A stretch of DNA of 64,000 bases from Peptostreptococcaceae bacterium (GTDB taxonomy: Bacteria > Bacillota > Clostridia > Peptostreptococcales > Peptostreptococcaceae). This document shows, piece by piece, positions 8,987 through 17,780 of this stretch; the stretch's first letter is position 1; every line of letters starts with the position of its first letter. The notes under the pieces were generated by a model. The model searched no databases, was not told the origin of the DNA, and was given only the letters and a program-made list of their open reading frames with translations. The stretch is from contig JAOARY010000051.1 of the NCBI GenBank assembly GCA_025210335.1, forward strand, positions 1 to 64,000, given 5' to 3'. The translations under genes and the position numbers were made by a program.

Positions 8987-9745
8987 TTAAATCTCCTCTT
9001 CTATAGTTTTTACAACTTCTATAAACATTTTTTGAGATTCTTTATCATATTCAAATACAGATTGTCCATTTTTACCTGCTTCAGTTATTTTAACTCTTCT
9101 ATAAATCGGTGAAGTTATTTTTATACTATCTTCATGAGTCATTTTTAAAATATCTAAATTTTCTTTGGCATCATTATTTCTTTTATCCATCATGTTTGGA
9201 ATAATCATTTTTATTTTATCTCCATCAAGTCTTAAGTCAGATAAATAATCATACATATTACCAGTAGCTCTAACACTAGCAGCTTCAACTTGAACTGGCA
9301 TTATTATACTATCAACATAACAAAGAATTGCATCGTTTATTTTTGTTCTTTGAGGCCCAGAATCAAAAAATACATAATCATAATCCATATCATTTAAATC
9401 TTTTAAAACCTCATTTAAAAGCAAATCAATTCTAGCCTCTCTATTGAATTCTGCTTCTATTTGAGAGATATTTGAATTAGGAATTAAATCTAGATTATGT
9501 CTAGCTTTCTTTATACATTCGTGTAGTTTTGCTGGGTATCTTTTATCAATTAAATGAAAGAAAGTTTTATTATTATCATCATTATCTTCACTAGAATATC
9601 CTAAGAATAATGAACTATCATTTTGACCATCTAAGTCAATTAAAAGTATTTTTTTATTTCTTAAAGAAAGTCCATGTGCAATATTATAAGTTAAAGTGGA
9701 TTTACCAACACCACCTTTTTGATTCATTATAGCTATTTTTTTCAA
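8987..9745 (-). CDS. ParA/MinD-type ATPase
   Basis: A 252-residue ParA-family ATPase. The deviant Walker A KGGVGKST (10-17, signature lysine K10) and the Walker A-prime LLIDLDGQ (35-42) are intact. No amphipathic C-terminal helix is evident, which argues for the DNA-binding (ParA/McdA) side rather than membrane-binding MinD. Chromosomal soj is usually followed by spo0J, a ParB with clear motifs, and that is not the case here, so this is a specialised ParA of a separate locus. First gene of the operon; its start is preceded by AAGGGGAGG on the minus strand. Confidence 0.85.
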   Translation of the reverse strand: MKKIAIMNQKGGVGKSTLTYNIAHGLSLRNKKILLIDLDGQNDSSLFLGYSSEDNDDNNKTFFHLIDKRYPAKLHECIKKARHNLDLIPNSNISQIEAEFNREARIDLLLNEVLKDLNDMDYDYVFFDSGPQRTKINDAILCYVDSIIMPVQVEAASVRATGNMYDYLSDLRLDGDKIKMIIPNMMDKRNNDAKENLDILKMTHEDSIKITSPIYRRVKITEAGKNGQSVFEYDKESQKMFIEVVKTIEEEI

Positions 9746-9883
9746 AGCAAAAACCTCCCCTTGTAATATGATGTTATTATAATTATAAGTATTTTTTATA
9801 AATATTCATAGTTTTATATATATAATCAAAATAAAAAAAATTTTAATAATATTTATAAAATAAGGTATATATTAAAGAATAAA

Positions 9884-9892
9884 TGCTAAAAT
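9884..9892 (+). promoter_or_regulatory. Extended -10 promoter of the nuclease-like gene
   Basis: TGCTAAAAT, an extended -10 element (TG plus TAAAAT), with only a weak -35. The same 9-mer is the -10 of the helicase gene at 29721-29729. The dyads that follow directly would cover the transcription start. Confidence 0.4.
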
Positions 9893-9936
9893 ATCATATG
9901 AATATATGATAATAATAAATATATATTTATTATTAT
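9893..9936. promoter_or_regulatory. Nested palindromes, operator or parS-like candidate
   Basis: Two touching dyads: 7-bp arms (9893-9899 and 9904-9910, four-base spacer) and a perfect 28-bp palindrome at 9909-9936. They lie between the divergent ParA operon and the nuclease-like gene, just downstream of that gene's -10, a natural place for an operator or a partition-site-like sequence. Confidence 0.5.
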
Positions 9937-9976
9937 TCCCTTTAAACTAAATAATTATCAGCTAGGATGTGATCAG

Positions 9977-10978
9977 GTGGATAAAATAATTATTAAAAAC
10001 AATGAAAAGTATAAGATATTAGATAAAAAGGATTTTGAAAAAGAACATATATTAAAATTAGAATGTAAGAATATATTAAAAGAAGTGTTTAAGGATGATT
10101 TAGTTTTTTTGGGAGAAGAATTTAAATTATATTCAAATGATAAAATATATAAATTAGACCTTTGTTATATAAACAAAAAAGCTGAAATATTGATAGTAGA
10201 AACAAAACTATTAAAAGATACAAGAACTATAAGGGAAAATATAGGACAGATATTTGAATACACAACTCTTATAAAATCGAATATAGAAAATATAATAGAT
10301 TTTATTGATGAGGATATAGATATAAGAAACAATATAGAAGAGAAGTTCAAAATAGATATAAATAATTATAAGGATTATCTAAAAGAAAATCTAGAGTCAA
10401 AAAGAATAAAAGTGCTATATGTTACAGACTATTTTACTAAAGAATTACAGATGAAATTAAATGCTGTAAATGAAGAATTAAAAAACATTATAATTGATTT
10501 TATGGAAATAAAAAATTATATAGATAATCAAAATTTAAATGAAGAGGTTTATAAAATAAGATATATAGAAGGAAAAAAAGAAAAGATTAAAAAGCTTAAG
10601 ATGACAAGAAAAGAATTCTTTGACGAATCAAGTACTAAATTAGATGAAGAAGAAAATTTTTATATGAAACTGATATTGAAGCTCATAAAAAAGAGCAAGC
10701 ATGACCAAAAACTTATAAAAAGAAGATTAAATAGTAAGATACAAGTATATGATAAAAAATATAATAATAAAATATTAGTGATTGATTCTGAAGGCTTTGT
10801 AAGAATATTTTTATATGATCAAAATAAAAAACAAAATTTAAAAAATAAAATAAATGATATAAAGGGACTTATATATCCAAAAGACAAGAATCAGTTAGAT
10901 TTTTGGCTAAAGACTTTAAGTAAAGAAGATTATAAAAAGTTTGAAATACTAATAAAATCTATATTGAATATACATTAG
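9977..10978 (+). CDS. PD-(D/E)XK nuclease-like protein
   Basis: A 333-residue cytoplasmic protein. Residues 45-95 hold a convincing PD-(D/E)XK core: E48, then D61 in a beta strand (YKLDLCYI), E75-T-K77 in ILIVETKL and the downstream helix motif GQIFEY (Q91, Y95) typical of this superfamily. The remaining 230 residues are Lys/Glu-rich, match nothing I recognise and probably form a DNA-binding or partner domain. The start is GTG with AGGATGTGAT ahead of it. It is divergent from the ParA operon across a palindrome-bearing region, which suggests joint regulation and perhaps joint function. Confidence 0.65.
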   Translation: MDKIIIKNNEKYKILDKKDFEKEHILKLECKNILKEVFKDDLVFLGEEFKLYSNDKIYKLDLCYINKKAEILIVETKLLKDTRTIRENIGQIFEYTTLIKSNIENIIDFIDEDIDIRNNIEEKFKIDINNYKDYLKENLESKRIKVLYVTDYFTKELQMKLNAVNEELKNIIIDFMEIKNYIDNQNLNEEVYKIRYIEGKKEKIKKLKMTRKEFFDESSTKLDEEENFYMKLILKLIKKSKHDQKLIKRRLNSKIQVYDKKYNNKILVIDSEGFVRIFLYDQNKKQNLKNKINDIKGLIYPKDKNQLDFWLKTLSKEDYKKFEILIKSILNIH

Positions 10979-11019
10979 CTTATGGTATCTTAATTTAGTT
11001 AACTTAAATTTAAAATATG

Positions 11020-11048
11020 TTGACAAAGAAAAAAATTTTTATTAAAAT
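11020..11048 (+). promoter_or_regulatory. bioY promoter
   Basis: Perfect TTGACA (11020-11025), a 17-base spacer and TAAAAT (11043-11048). It lies inside the longer open frame of bioY, which supports the downstream ATG as the true start. Confidence 0.7.
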
Positions 11049-11050
11049 AA

Positions 11051-11079
11051 TGTTAACTAATAAAAAAATTAAGTTAACA
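11051..11079. promoter_or_regulatory. BirA-type biotin operator
   Basis: TGTTAAC (11051-11057), 15 bases, GTTAACA (11073-11079). This matches the Gram-positive BirA box (TTGTTAAC - about 15 - GTTAACAA) and begins three bases after the -10, so bound BirA-biotinyl-AMP would block initiation. A further isolated TTAGTTAACTTAA sits at 10995-11007. Confidence 0.75.
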
Positions 11080-11091
11080 AGAGGTGTTTTT

Positions 11092-11646
11092 ATGAGTAAT
11101 ATTAGTTCGAAAAATTTGGTTAGAGCATCGATGTTTACAGCAATCTTGGTTGTTATGAGTTATATATCTATTCCACTACCATTTTCACCAGTTCCTATAA
11201 CAGGACAAGGTGTTGGGGTAATGTTAACAGGTCTTATATTAGATCCTGTATCTGCATTTTTAGCATTTTTTACTTATTTATTGCTTGGAGCAATAGGTCT
11301 TCCTGTTTTTGCAGGTGGAAGTGGAGGACTTTCTGTATTAGTTGGACCAACTGGTGGATATTTATTAGGATACCTAATAGGAACAACTTTATTATCAATG
11401 TTAAAAGGAAAATTAAAAATATCTATATCGCTTTATATTAAGACTTTTGTATTTGGAGCTGGAATTGTTTATTTAATAGGTTTTTACTGGCTATCAAAAG
11501 TTACTGGTATGGATCTTTCAAAAGCATTTATGGTAGGAGTAGTACCATATATAATTGGAGATATAGTAAAAACTATAATATCTGTACCACTTGCAGTAAC
11601 TATATATAATAGATTAAAAATAAGTATAATAGATTTTGCAAATTAA
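11092..11646 (+). CDS. bioY: Biotin ECF transporter S component BioY
   Basis: A 184-residue membrane protein with about six helices, the substrate-binding subunit of a biotin ECF transporter. Typical blocks are visible: PITGQGVGVMLTG after the first helix and FAGGSGGLSVLVGPTGGYL with the Gly-rich GPTGGYLLGY signature. The start at ATG 11092 follows GAGGTG at 11081-11086; the longer frame from 11017 would run through the promoter and operator. No EcfA/EcfT genes are nearby, so it must share a general ECF module. A BirA operator means repression when biotin is plentiful. Confidence 0.92.
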   Translation: MSNISSKNLVRASMFTAILVVMSYISIPLPFSPVPITGQGVGVMLTGLILDPVSAFLAFFTYLLLGAIGLPVFAGGSGGLSVLVGPTGGYLLGYLIGTTLLSMLKGKLKISISLYIKTFVFGAGIVYLIGFYWLSKVTGMDLSKAFMVGVVPYIIGDIVKTIISVPLAVTIYNRLKISIIDFAN

Positions 11647-11701
11647 CCGATAAATTTAATATTTTATCAATTATAATTTTAGCCAAATTATATAAAAAAA
11701 T

Positions 11702-11733
11702 GAGATTCGTATTATTACGAATCTTATTTTTTA
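11702..11733 (+). terminator. bioY terminator
   Basis: Stem AGATTCGT/ACGAATCT (11703-11710 with 11717-11724), loop ATTATT and a T run. The core is nearly the same hairpin as the one after the lactate dehydrogenase gene at 17781. Confidence 0.6.
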
Positions 11734-11782
11734 TTTATTGTAAGAAAATTTAAATATAAGTATGTTTAAAATAAAAAAATAG

Positions 11783-11812
11783 TTGAATTTATAGCATTTT
11801 TCTATCTATTAT
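11783..11812 (+). promoter_or_regulatory. Candidate promoter of the lactate regulator gene
   Basis: TTGAAT (11783-11788), 18 bases, TATTAT (11807-11812). A second TATAAT at 11829-11834 without a good -35 is an alternative. Confidence 0.35.
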
Positions 11813-11865
11813 ATAAGGTGATTTGGGATATAATAATAGTAATAATATATAAGGGAGAAGTAAAT

Positions 11866-12567
11866 ATGTTTAAGCCTATAAAAAATAAAAAAGTATATGA
11901 ACAAGTTATAGAACAAATACAATATATGATTTTAAAAGGAGAATTAAAAAAAGGAGATAAGCTCCCATCTGAAAGAGTTTTGGTAGAACAATTAAAAGTT
12001 AGTAGAACTTCAATAAGAGAAGCATTAAGAGGATTAGAGATTATTGGACTTGTAGAAAGTAGACAAGGTGAAGGTAATTTCATAAGAGGAAATTTAAAAG
12101 ATACATTATTTGAACCATTATCTATTATGTTTATGTTAAACAAAGGGAAGCCAAGTGATATATTAGAAATAAGAATGAGTATAGAAATAGAAGCTGTAAA
12201 ATTAGCTAGTAAAAGAGCGAAAAAAGAAGATATAGAAGAATTGAAAAAATATATTGAGGAATTAAAAAATGCAAAAGATGAAATAGAAAGTTCTAAGATA
12301 GATAAAAAATTACATTATAAAATAGCTAAGATATCAAATAATTATCTTATGATAACTTTATTAGATACCATAGAATCATTAATGGATTCATTTATCAAGG
12401 ATTCAAGAAAATTAATACTAAAAGAAAAAAATAAAAAAACTTTGCTAATAAAACAACATGAAAACATTGTAAATGCGATTATAGATTCAGATGAAAAAAA
12501 GGCTATAAAAGCAATGAAAGAACATTTAGAGACTATAAATACTGCAATGAGAGAACTATCATATTAA
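11866..12567 (+). CDS. GntR-family (FadR subfamily) regulator of lactate genes
   Basis: A 233-residue transcription factor. The N-terminal winged helix (about 5-70; KLPSERVLVEQLKVSRTSIR is the recognition region) is of GntR type, and the all-helical FCD domain (about 80-225) places it in the FadR/LldR/PdhR subfamily. It lies directly before the lactate permease and lactate dehydrogenase genes, and PdhR/LldR-type operators TGGT-N3-ACCA occur in front of both blocks, so it most likely represses them in the absence of lactate. The start ATG 11866 has GGGAG at 11853-11857; upstream in-frame codons have no ribosome site. Confidence 0.85.
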   Translation: MFKPIKNKKVYEQVIEQIQYMILKGELKKGDKLPSERVLVEQLKVSRTSIREALRGLEIIGLVESRQGEGNFIRGNLKDTLFEPLSIMFMLNKGKPSDILEIRMSIEIEAVKLASKRAKKEDIEELKKYIEELKNAKDEIESSKIDKKLHYKIAKISNNYLMITLLDTIESLMDSFIKDSRKLILKEKNKKTLLIKQHENIVNAIIDSDEKKAIKAMKEHLETINTAMRELSY

Positions 12568-12588
12568 AAAAATATGATAGTTTTTTTT
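12554..12588 (+). terminator. Terminator of the lactate regulator gene
   Basis: A 12-bp stem, AACTATCATATT with AATATGATAGTT, whose left arm contains the last codons of the gene. It is followed by eight T. Confidence 0.75.
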
Positions 12589-12607
12589 GTTAAATAAAAA
12601 ACTTTTA

Positions 12608-12636
12608 TTGAAATATTCTGAAAAATAAACTAAGAT
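12608..12636 (+). promoter_or_regulatory. Promoter of the lactate operon
   Basis: TTGAAA (12608-12613), 17 bases, TAAGAT (12631-12636). The predicted start falls just before the operator at 12647. Confidence 0.45.
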
Positions 12637-12646
12637 AAAAGCATAC

Positions 12647-12657
12647 TGGTCATACCA
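12647..12657. promoter_or_regulatory. FadR/LldR-type operator 1
   Basis: TGGTCATACCA inside ACTGGTCATACCACT. TGGT-N3-ACCA is the core bound by PdhR/LldR-class regulators. It sits right at the predicted transcription start of the permease gene. Confidence 0.65.
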
Positions 12658-12678
12658 CTTGTGGGAGTGGAGGAAAAT

Positions 12679-14274
12679 ATGAATGAATATTTTTTATTTT
12701 GTTTTGCCATAGTGCCTGTAATATTTTTAATTGTTTCATTAGGAGCGCTTAAAGTACCAGCACATAAAGCATGTAGTATTACACTTTTAATTACATTTTT
12801 ATTATCAATATTTTTATTTAAAATGAAAATAACAAATGCTATAACAGCTGTGTTAGAAGGAAGTTTGATTGCTTTATGGCCAATAATGATAGTTATAATA
12901 GCAGCAATATTTACTTATAATTTATCATTAGAAACAAAGAGTATGGATAAGATAAAGATGATGCTTTCTAGTATTACATCAGATCAAAGGATACAAGTTT
13001 TAATTTTGGCTTGGGGTTTTGGCGGATTTTTAGAAGCTGTTGCTGGTTATGGAACAGCTGTAGCAATTCCAGCAAGTATATTAGCATCACTAGGATTTAA
13101 CCCCTTGTTTGCAGCAGTCATATGTCTCATTGCAAATACTGTACCAACAGCATTTGGTGCAGTTGGAATACCTGTGATAACTTTAGCTCAAATACTAGAT
13201 TTAAATATTTTTGATTTAAGTTATGCAGTTTCAATTCAATTAGTATTATTTATAATAATAGTTCCATTTATATTAGTTATAATGACAAAACAAAGTATAA
13301 AAGGCTTAAAAGGTGTATTTTTTATAACTTTAATGTCAGGTCTTTCTTTTGCAATACCTCAAGTATTAGTTGCAAAATATTTAGGAGCTCAACTTCCTGC
13401 ACTTATTGGTAGTATATGTAGTATGGCAACTACTATAATACTGGCAAAGGTTTTTTATGGAAAGGTACAAGTAGTATCTAATGTAGAAAATATTGAAGAA
13501 GAAGTTTTGGAAGTTAATGGTGATGCAGTAGTTTATACTAACAAAATTTCAAAACTCAACTTAAAAGAATCTATATTAGCATGGTTACCTTATATACTTA
13601 TTTTTATATTTATAATAGGATCTAGCCCTTTATTTAAAACAACAAATGAATTTTTAACTCATTTCAAAACGAGTATACAAATTTATACTGGAGAAGGTGC
13701 AAAAGAAATATCATTTAAATGGATATCAACACCAGGAGTACTTATAATTATAGCTACATTTATAGGTGGTTTGATTCAAGGTGCTAAATTAAATCAAATA
13801 TTAAAGGTTCTTTTATCAACGATAAAACAATTGTCAAAGTCAATAATTACAGTGGTATCAATAGTATCAATGGCAAAATTAATGGGTTATAGTGGGATGG
13901 TAACATCAATAGCTTTAATATTAGTAAAAATAACGGGCAATTATTTTCCTATAATATCGCCTATGATAGGAGCCTTAGGAACATTCTTAACAGGTAGTGA
14001 CACATCGTCAAATATATTATTTGGTTCATTACAATATGAAGTAGCAAATTCAATAAATATAAACCCATATTGGTTAGCAGCTGCAAATACTTCAGGTGCA
14101 ACTGCTGGGAAAATGATTTCACCACAAAGTATTGCCGTAGCAACTTCAGCTACAGGATTAATAGGATCAGAAGGAAAAATATTTAATAGAACTATAAAAT
14201 TTTGTATAGTATATGTTTTATTTTTAGGTTTTTTAGTTTTTGTAGGTTCAAAATTTATAAATATAATGTTATAA
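12679..14274 (+). CDS. lctP: L-lactate permease, LctP family
   Basis: A 531-residue inner-membrane protein with about 12-14 hydrophobic segments of the lactate permease (LctP/LldP) family, expected to import lactate with protons. The block GFGGFLEAVAGYGTAVAIPA and the later GSDTSSNILFG are characteristic. The start ATG 12679 follows GGAGG at 12669-12673; the GTG at 12661 would place the ribosome site inside the gene. It heads the operon with etfB, etfA and the lactate dehydrogenase gene. In Acetobacterium woodii the equivalent permease follows the enzyme genes. Confidence 0.93.
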   Translation: MNEYFLFCFAIVPVIFLIVSLGALKVPAHKACSITLLITFLLSIFLFKMKITNAITAVLEGSLIALWPIMIVIIAAIFTYNLSLETKSMDKIKMMLSSITSDQRIQVLILAWGFGGFLEAVAGYGTAVAIPASILASLGFNPLFAAVICLIANTVPTAFGAVGIPVITLAQILDLNIFDLSYAVSIQLVLFIIIVPFILVIMTKQSIKGLKGVFFITLMSGLSFAIPQVLVAKYLGAQLPALIGSICSMATTIILAKVFYGKVQVVSNVENIEEEVLEVNGDAVVYTNKISKLNLKESILAWLPYILIFIFIIGSSPLFKTTNEFLTHFKTSIQIYTGEGAKEISFKWISTPGVLIIIATFIGGLIQGAKLNQILKVLLSTIKQLSKSIITVVSIVSMAKLMGYSGMVTSIALILVKITGNYFPIISPMIGALGTFLTGSDTSSNILFGSLQYEVANSININPYWLAAANTSGATAGKMISPQSIAVATSATGLIGSEGKIFNRTIKFCIVYVLFLGFLVFVGSKFINIML

Positions 14275-14308
14275 AAAGTTAGTGGTAAGAATATTTTTTT
14301 GATTTAAC

Positions 14309-14319
14309 TGGTATGACCA
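14309..14319. promoter_or_regulatory. FadR/LldR-type operator 2
   Basis: TGGTATGACCA inside AACTGGTATGACCACTT, nearly the same 15-17 base site as before the permease gene, in the 82-base gap before etfB. It implies a second regulated promoter or a roadblock/looping arrangement. Confidence 0.65.
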
Positions 14320-14356
14320 CTTAAGGAAGAATATTTGATTCAAAGGAGGAATTAAA

Positions 14357-15145
14357 TTGAATATAGCAGTATGTATAAAACAAGTTCCTGGAACAACAAA
14401 TGTAGAGGTTGATAGCGTAACAGGGGTTTTAAAAAGAGATGGCATAGATTCTAAGATGAATCCGTATGATTTATATGCTTTGGAAAGTGCAATTAGAATA
14501 AAGGAAGAAAATAATGCAACTATAAATGCAATAACAATGGGACCACCACAAGCTAAAGCGGTGCTAAAAGAGGCTTATATGATGGGTGCAGATGAATCTA
14601 TACTTATTAGTGATAGAAAATTTGCTGGTGCAGATGTTTTAGCAACTGCTTATACTTTGGCTCAAGGAATAAAGAAATTGGATAAAGTTGATTTAATCAT
14701 TTGTGGTAAGATGACAACTGATGGAGATACTGCTCAAGTAGGGCCTGAAATAGCTGAATTTTTAAATATACCACATATCGCAAATGTAACAAAAATAATT
14801 GAAATAAATGAAAAAGATATGGTTGTTGAAATGGATATGCCAAATACTTTAGAAATAGCAAAAATCAAATATCCATGCCTTATAACTGTAGAAAAAGGAA
14901 TTTTTCAGCCTAGACTACCTTCTTTTAAATTAAAGATCAAAACAAAAGATAAGAGTATAAAAGAATATGGACTTAAGGATTTTTTAGATCAAGATGAAAA
15001 TAATTATGGTCTTAATGGTTCACCAACTCAAGTTAAAAGAATTTTTCCACCAAAATCAAATAACAAAAATGAAATATTTAATGGTGATGATGATTCTTTA
15101 GCTGAACAATTATATGATAAATTAGTTGAACTTAAGTTTTTGTAG
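14357..15145 (+). CDS. etfB: Electron-transfer flavoprotein beta subunit (lactate-specific)
   Basis: A 262-residue EtfB/FixA subunit. The GKMTTDGDTAQVGPE block (117-131) is the nucleotide-binding loop typical of bifurcating EtfB, which binds FAD instead of AMP. With EtfA and the FAD lactate dehydrogenase it should form the LctBCD-type complex that oxidises lactate with NAD while consuming reduced ferredoxin. TTG start with a strong AAAGGAGG; the 26 bases around this start are identical to those of the cystatin-like gene at 22192. Eleven bases separate it from etfA. Confidence 0.92.
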   Translation: MNIAVCIKQVPGTTNVEVDSVTGVLKRDGIDSKMNPYDLYALESAIRIKEENNATINAITMGPPQAKAVLKEAYMMGADESILISDRKFAGADVLATAYTLAQGIKKLDKVDLIICGKMTTDGDTAQVGPEIAEFLNIPHIANVTKIIEINEKDMVVEMDMPNTLEIAKIKYPCLITVEKGIFQPRLPSFKLKIKTKDKSIKEYGLKDFLDQDENNYGLNGSPTQVKRIFPPKSNNKNEIFNGDDDSLAEQLYDKLVELKFL

Positions 15146-15156
15146 GAGGGTTAAAT

Positions 15157-16365
15157 ATGGCTAAAATTATAATAAATCAAGAAAAAATTAATGATATAAA
15201 ATCTGTGATTAAACTATGTCCATTTGGCGCAATAGAAGCGAATGCTAATGAAGTAGAAATAAATGCGGGCTGTAAGATGTGTAAGCTATGTGTAAAAAAA
15301 GGGCCAAGTGGTGCATTTGAATTTGTTGAAGATAAAATAATTAAAATAGATAAAGAAAATTGGAATGGAATATGTGTATATGTAGATCATGTTGATACAG
15401 ATATACATCCAGTTACATTTGAATTAATTGGAAAAGCATTGGAAATGGCGAAGAAAATAAATCAAAAGGTATATGCTCTATTTATGGGTGAGAATATAAA
15501 AGATAAAGCTAATGAAATTTTAGAATATGGTGTAGATGAAGTATATGTATATGATAATAAAGATTTAAAGCATTTTAGAATTGAACCATATACTAAGGTA
15601 TTTGAAGATTTTATAAAAAATAAAAAGCCAGGAACTATATTAGTAGGTGGAACTACTATAGGTCGTTCTTTAGCTCCTAGAGTAGCAGCTAGATTCAAAA
15701 CTGGTTTGACTGCCGATTGTACTATTTTGGATATGCAAGAAAATACAGATTTAGATCAAATAAGACCTGCCTTTGGTGGTAATATAATGGCTCATATTCA
15801 TACACCTAATCACAGACCGCAATTTGCAACGGTTAGATATAAAATATTTGATGCACCAAAAAAGATATCAAATCACAAAGGAAAAATAATAGAGTGTAAA
15901 ATACAAGAGTTACAATCAAACATAGAGGTATTAGAAGTAAAACAAAAGGAAAAAGTAGAAACAATAGAGGATGCAGAAATTATAATAGTCGCAGGTAGAG
16001 CAATAAAGAAGCAAGAAGATTTAGAGATGATTTATGAACTTGCAGATATTTTAAATGCTCAAGTTGCAGGAACTAGACCTCTTATTGAATCTGGTTGGAT
16101 AGATCCCAAAAAACAAATCGGTTTAAGTGGAAGAACTGTAAAGCCAAAGCTTATAATAACATGTGGAGTTTCTGGTGCTATTCAATTTATTGCGGGAATG
16201 AATAATTCTGATTGTATAATCGCTATAGATAAAGATGAAAATGCACAGATTTTTAATACCGCACATTATATTTTAAAGGGAGATATATATAATATAATTC
16301 CTAAATTAATTCAAAGTATAAAAATGAATAAAAATTTTATTGATAATTTAAAAGAAGCTAAATAG
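15157..16365 (+). CDS. etfA: Electron-transfer flavoprotein alpha subunit with N-terminal iron-sulfur domain
   Basis: A 402-residue EtfA with an added ferredoxin-like domain at the N-terminus. C21 followed by C39, C42 and C45 (GCKMCKLC) can ligate one [4Fe-4S] cluster, as in LctC-type subunits. The middle domain (about 68-250) is the Etf Rossmann-like part. The C-terminal FAD domain holds [21 protein letters not shown] and the DKDENAQIF loop. The iron-sulfur cluster is thought to connect ferredoxin to the flavins. Operon position between etfB and the dehydrogenase gene fits the complex. Confidence 0.92.
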   Translation: MAKIIINQEKINDIKSVIKLCPFGAIEANANEVEINAGCKMCKLCVKKGPSGAFEFVEDKIIKIDKENWNGICVYVDHVDTDIHPVTFELIGKALEMAKKINQKVYALFMGENIKDKANEILEYGVDEVYVYDNKDLKHFRIEPYTKVFEDFIKNKKPGTILVGGTTIGRSLAPRVAARFKTGLTADCTILDMQENTDLDQIRPAFGGNIMAHIHTPNHRPQFATVRYKIFDAPKKISNHKGKIIECKIQELQSNIEVLEVKQKEKVETIEDAEIIIVAGRAIKKQEDLEMIYELADILNAQVAGTRPLIESGWIDPKKQIGLSGRTVKPKLIITCGVSGAIQFIAGMNNSDCIIAIDKDENAQIFNTAHYILKGDIYNIIPKLIQSIKMNKNFIDNLKEAK

Positions 16366-16375
16366 GAGGGTCTCT

Positions 16376-17770
16376 ATGAGTTATAAAAAATTAGAAAAAA
16401 AAGATTTAGATTTTTTAACAGATTTATGTGGAGATGAACGTGTATATTTTTCAGATGATATAAATGAAGATTTTTCACATGATGAACTTGGCGGAATAAG
16501 TAGTTACCCAGAAGTTTTGGTTGAAGTATTAACAAGCAATGAAGTCAGTAAGATTATGAAATATGCTTATGAAAATAATATTCCAGTAACACCAAGAGGA
16601 CAAGGAACGGGTCTTGTGGGTGCAGCTGTTGCTATACATGGTGGTATAATGATAAACCTAAGTAAGATGAATAAAATATTAGAATTAGATGAAGAAAATC
16701 TAACTCTTACATTAGAACCTGGTGTATTACTTATGGAAATATCTAAATATGTGGAAGAAAATGATTTATTTTATCCACCAGATCCAGGAGAAAAAAGTGC
16801 AACTATTGGTGGAAATATAAACACAAATGCAGGCGGTATGAGAGCTGTAAAATATGGAGTTACAAGAGATTATGTAAGAGGGTTAGAAGTAGTATTAGCA
16901 AATGGAGATATAATAAATATAGGTGGAAAGGTAGTTAAAAATAGTTCTGGTTATAGTTTAAAGGATTTGATAGTTGGCTCAGAAGGAACTTTAGGTATTG
17001 TAACAAAAGCGATATTAAAATTACTACCATTACCAAAAAAGACTATAAGTTTATTAGTTCCATTTGAAAATCTAAAGATGGCAATAGATACTGTACCAAA
17101 AATAATAAAATCAAAAACAATACCAACTGCAATAGAATATATGGTTAAAGATGTTATTGTAGCATCAGAAGAATTTTTGGGAATGAAATTTCCAGATTCA
17201 TCAGCAGATGCTTATTTGCTTTTAACTTTTGATGGAAATACACAAGAAGAAATAGAAAAGACATATGAAAATGTAGCCAATATATGCTTGGAATCAGGCG
17301 CTTTTGATGTATTAATTTCAAATACAAAGGAAAGACAAGAATCTATTTGGAAAGCAAGAGGTGCTTTTTTGGAAGCTATAAAAGCAACAACAACACAAAT
17401 GGATGAATGTGATGTTGTTGTACCAAGAAATAAAATTGCACAGTTTGTTACTTTTGCAGATTCATTGCAAGAAAAATTTGATATAAGAATAAAAGGATTT
17501 GGACATGCGGGAGATGGAAATTTGCATATATATATTCTTAAGGATGATTTAGATGATGAAGTTTGGAATAAGAAATTAAAAGAAGTTTTTGATGCAATGT
17601 ACCAAAAATCAAGAGAATTAGGAGGAAAAGTATCTGGCGAACATGGTATAGGCTATGCAAAAAGACCTTATTTGATGGAAGCTCAAGGTGATGTGGGCAT
17701 GAATTTATACAAAAACATAAAATTTGCATTTGATTCCAAAAATATCTTAAATCCAGGTAAAGTCTGTTAA
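16376..17770 (+). CDS. lctD: FAD-binding lactate dehydrogenase, LctD/GlcD family
   Basis: A 464-residue FAD-dependent 2-hydroxyacid dehydrogenase of the vanillyl-alcohol-oxidase fold. The PCMH FAD domain holds [12 protein letters not shown] (about 74-85), [19 protein letters not shown] (140-158) and GSEGTLG. The C-terminal cap has [11 protein letters not shown] and SGEHGIG, with the metal/substrate histidines. It oxidises lactate (probably the D form in this family) to pyruvate and passes electrons to the Etf pair. It ends the operon, ten bases after etfA, and is followed by a strong terminator. Confidence 0.92.
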   Translation: MSYKKLEKKDLDFLTDLCGDERVYFSDDINEDFSHDELGGISSYPEVLVEVLTSNEVSKIMKYAYENNIPVTPRGQGTGLVGAAVAIHGGIMINLSKMNKILELDEENLTLTLEPGVLLMEISKYVEENDLFYPPDPGEKSATIGGNINTNAGGMRAVKYGVTRDYVRGLEVVLANGDIINIGGKVVKNSSGYSLKDLIVGSEGTLGIVTKAILKLLPLPKKTISLLVPFENLKMAIDTVPKIIKSKTIPTAIEYMVKDVIVASEEFLGMKFPDSSADAYLLLTFDGNTQEEIEKTYENVANICLESGAFDVLISNTKERQESIWKARGAFLEAIKATTTQMDECDVVVPRNKIAQFVTFADSLQEKFDIRIKGFGHAGDGNLHIYILKDDLDDEVWNKKLKEVFDAMYQKSRELGGKVSGEHGIGYAKRPYLMEAQGDVGMNLYKNIKFAFDSKNILNPGKVC

Positions 17771-17780
17771 ATAATGAGTG

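Noticed and set aside
8987-9745. ParA gene as the chromosome partition gene soj
   Set aside because: The next gene has no ParB motifs, and no gidA/gidB/jag/rnpA neighbours of the usual origin region are present.
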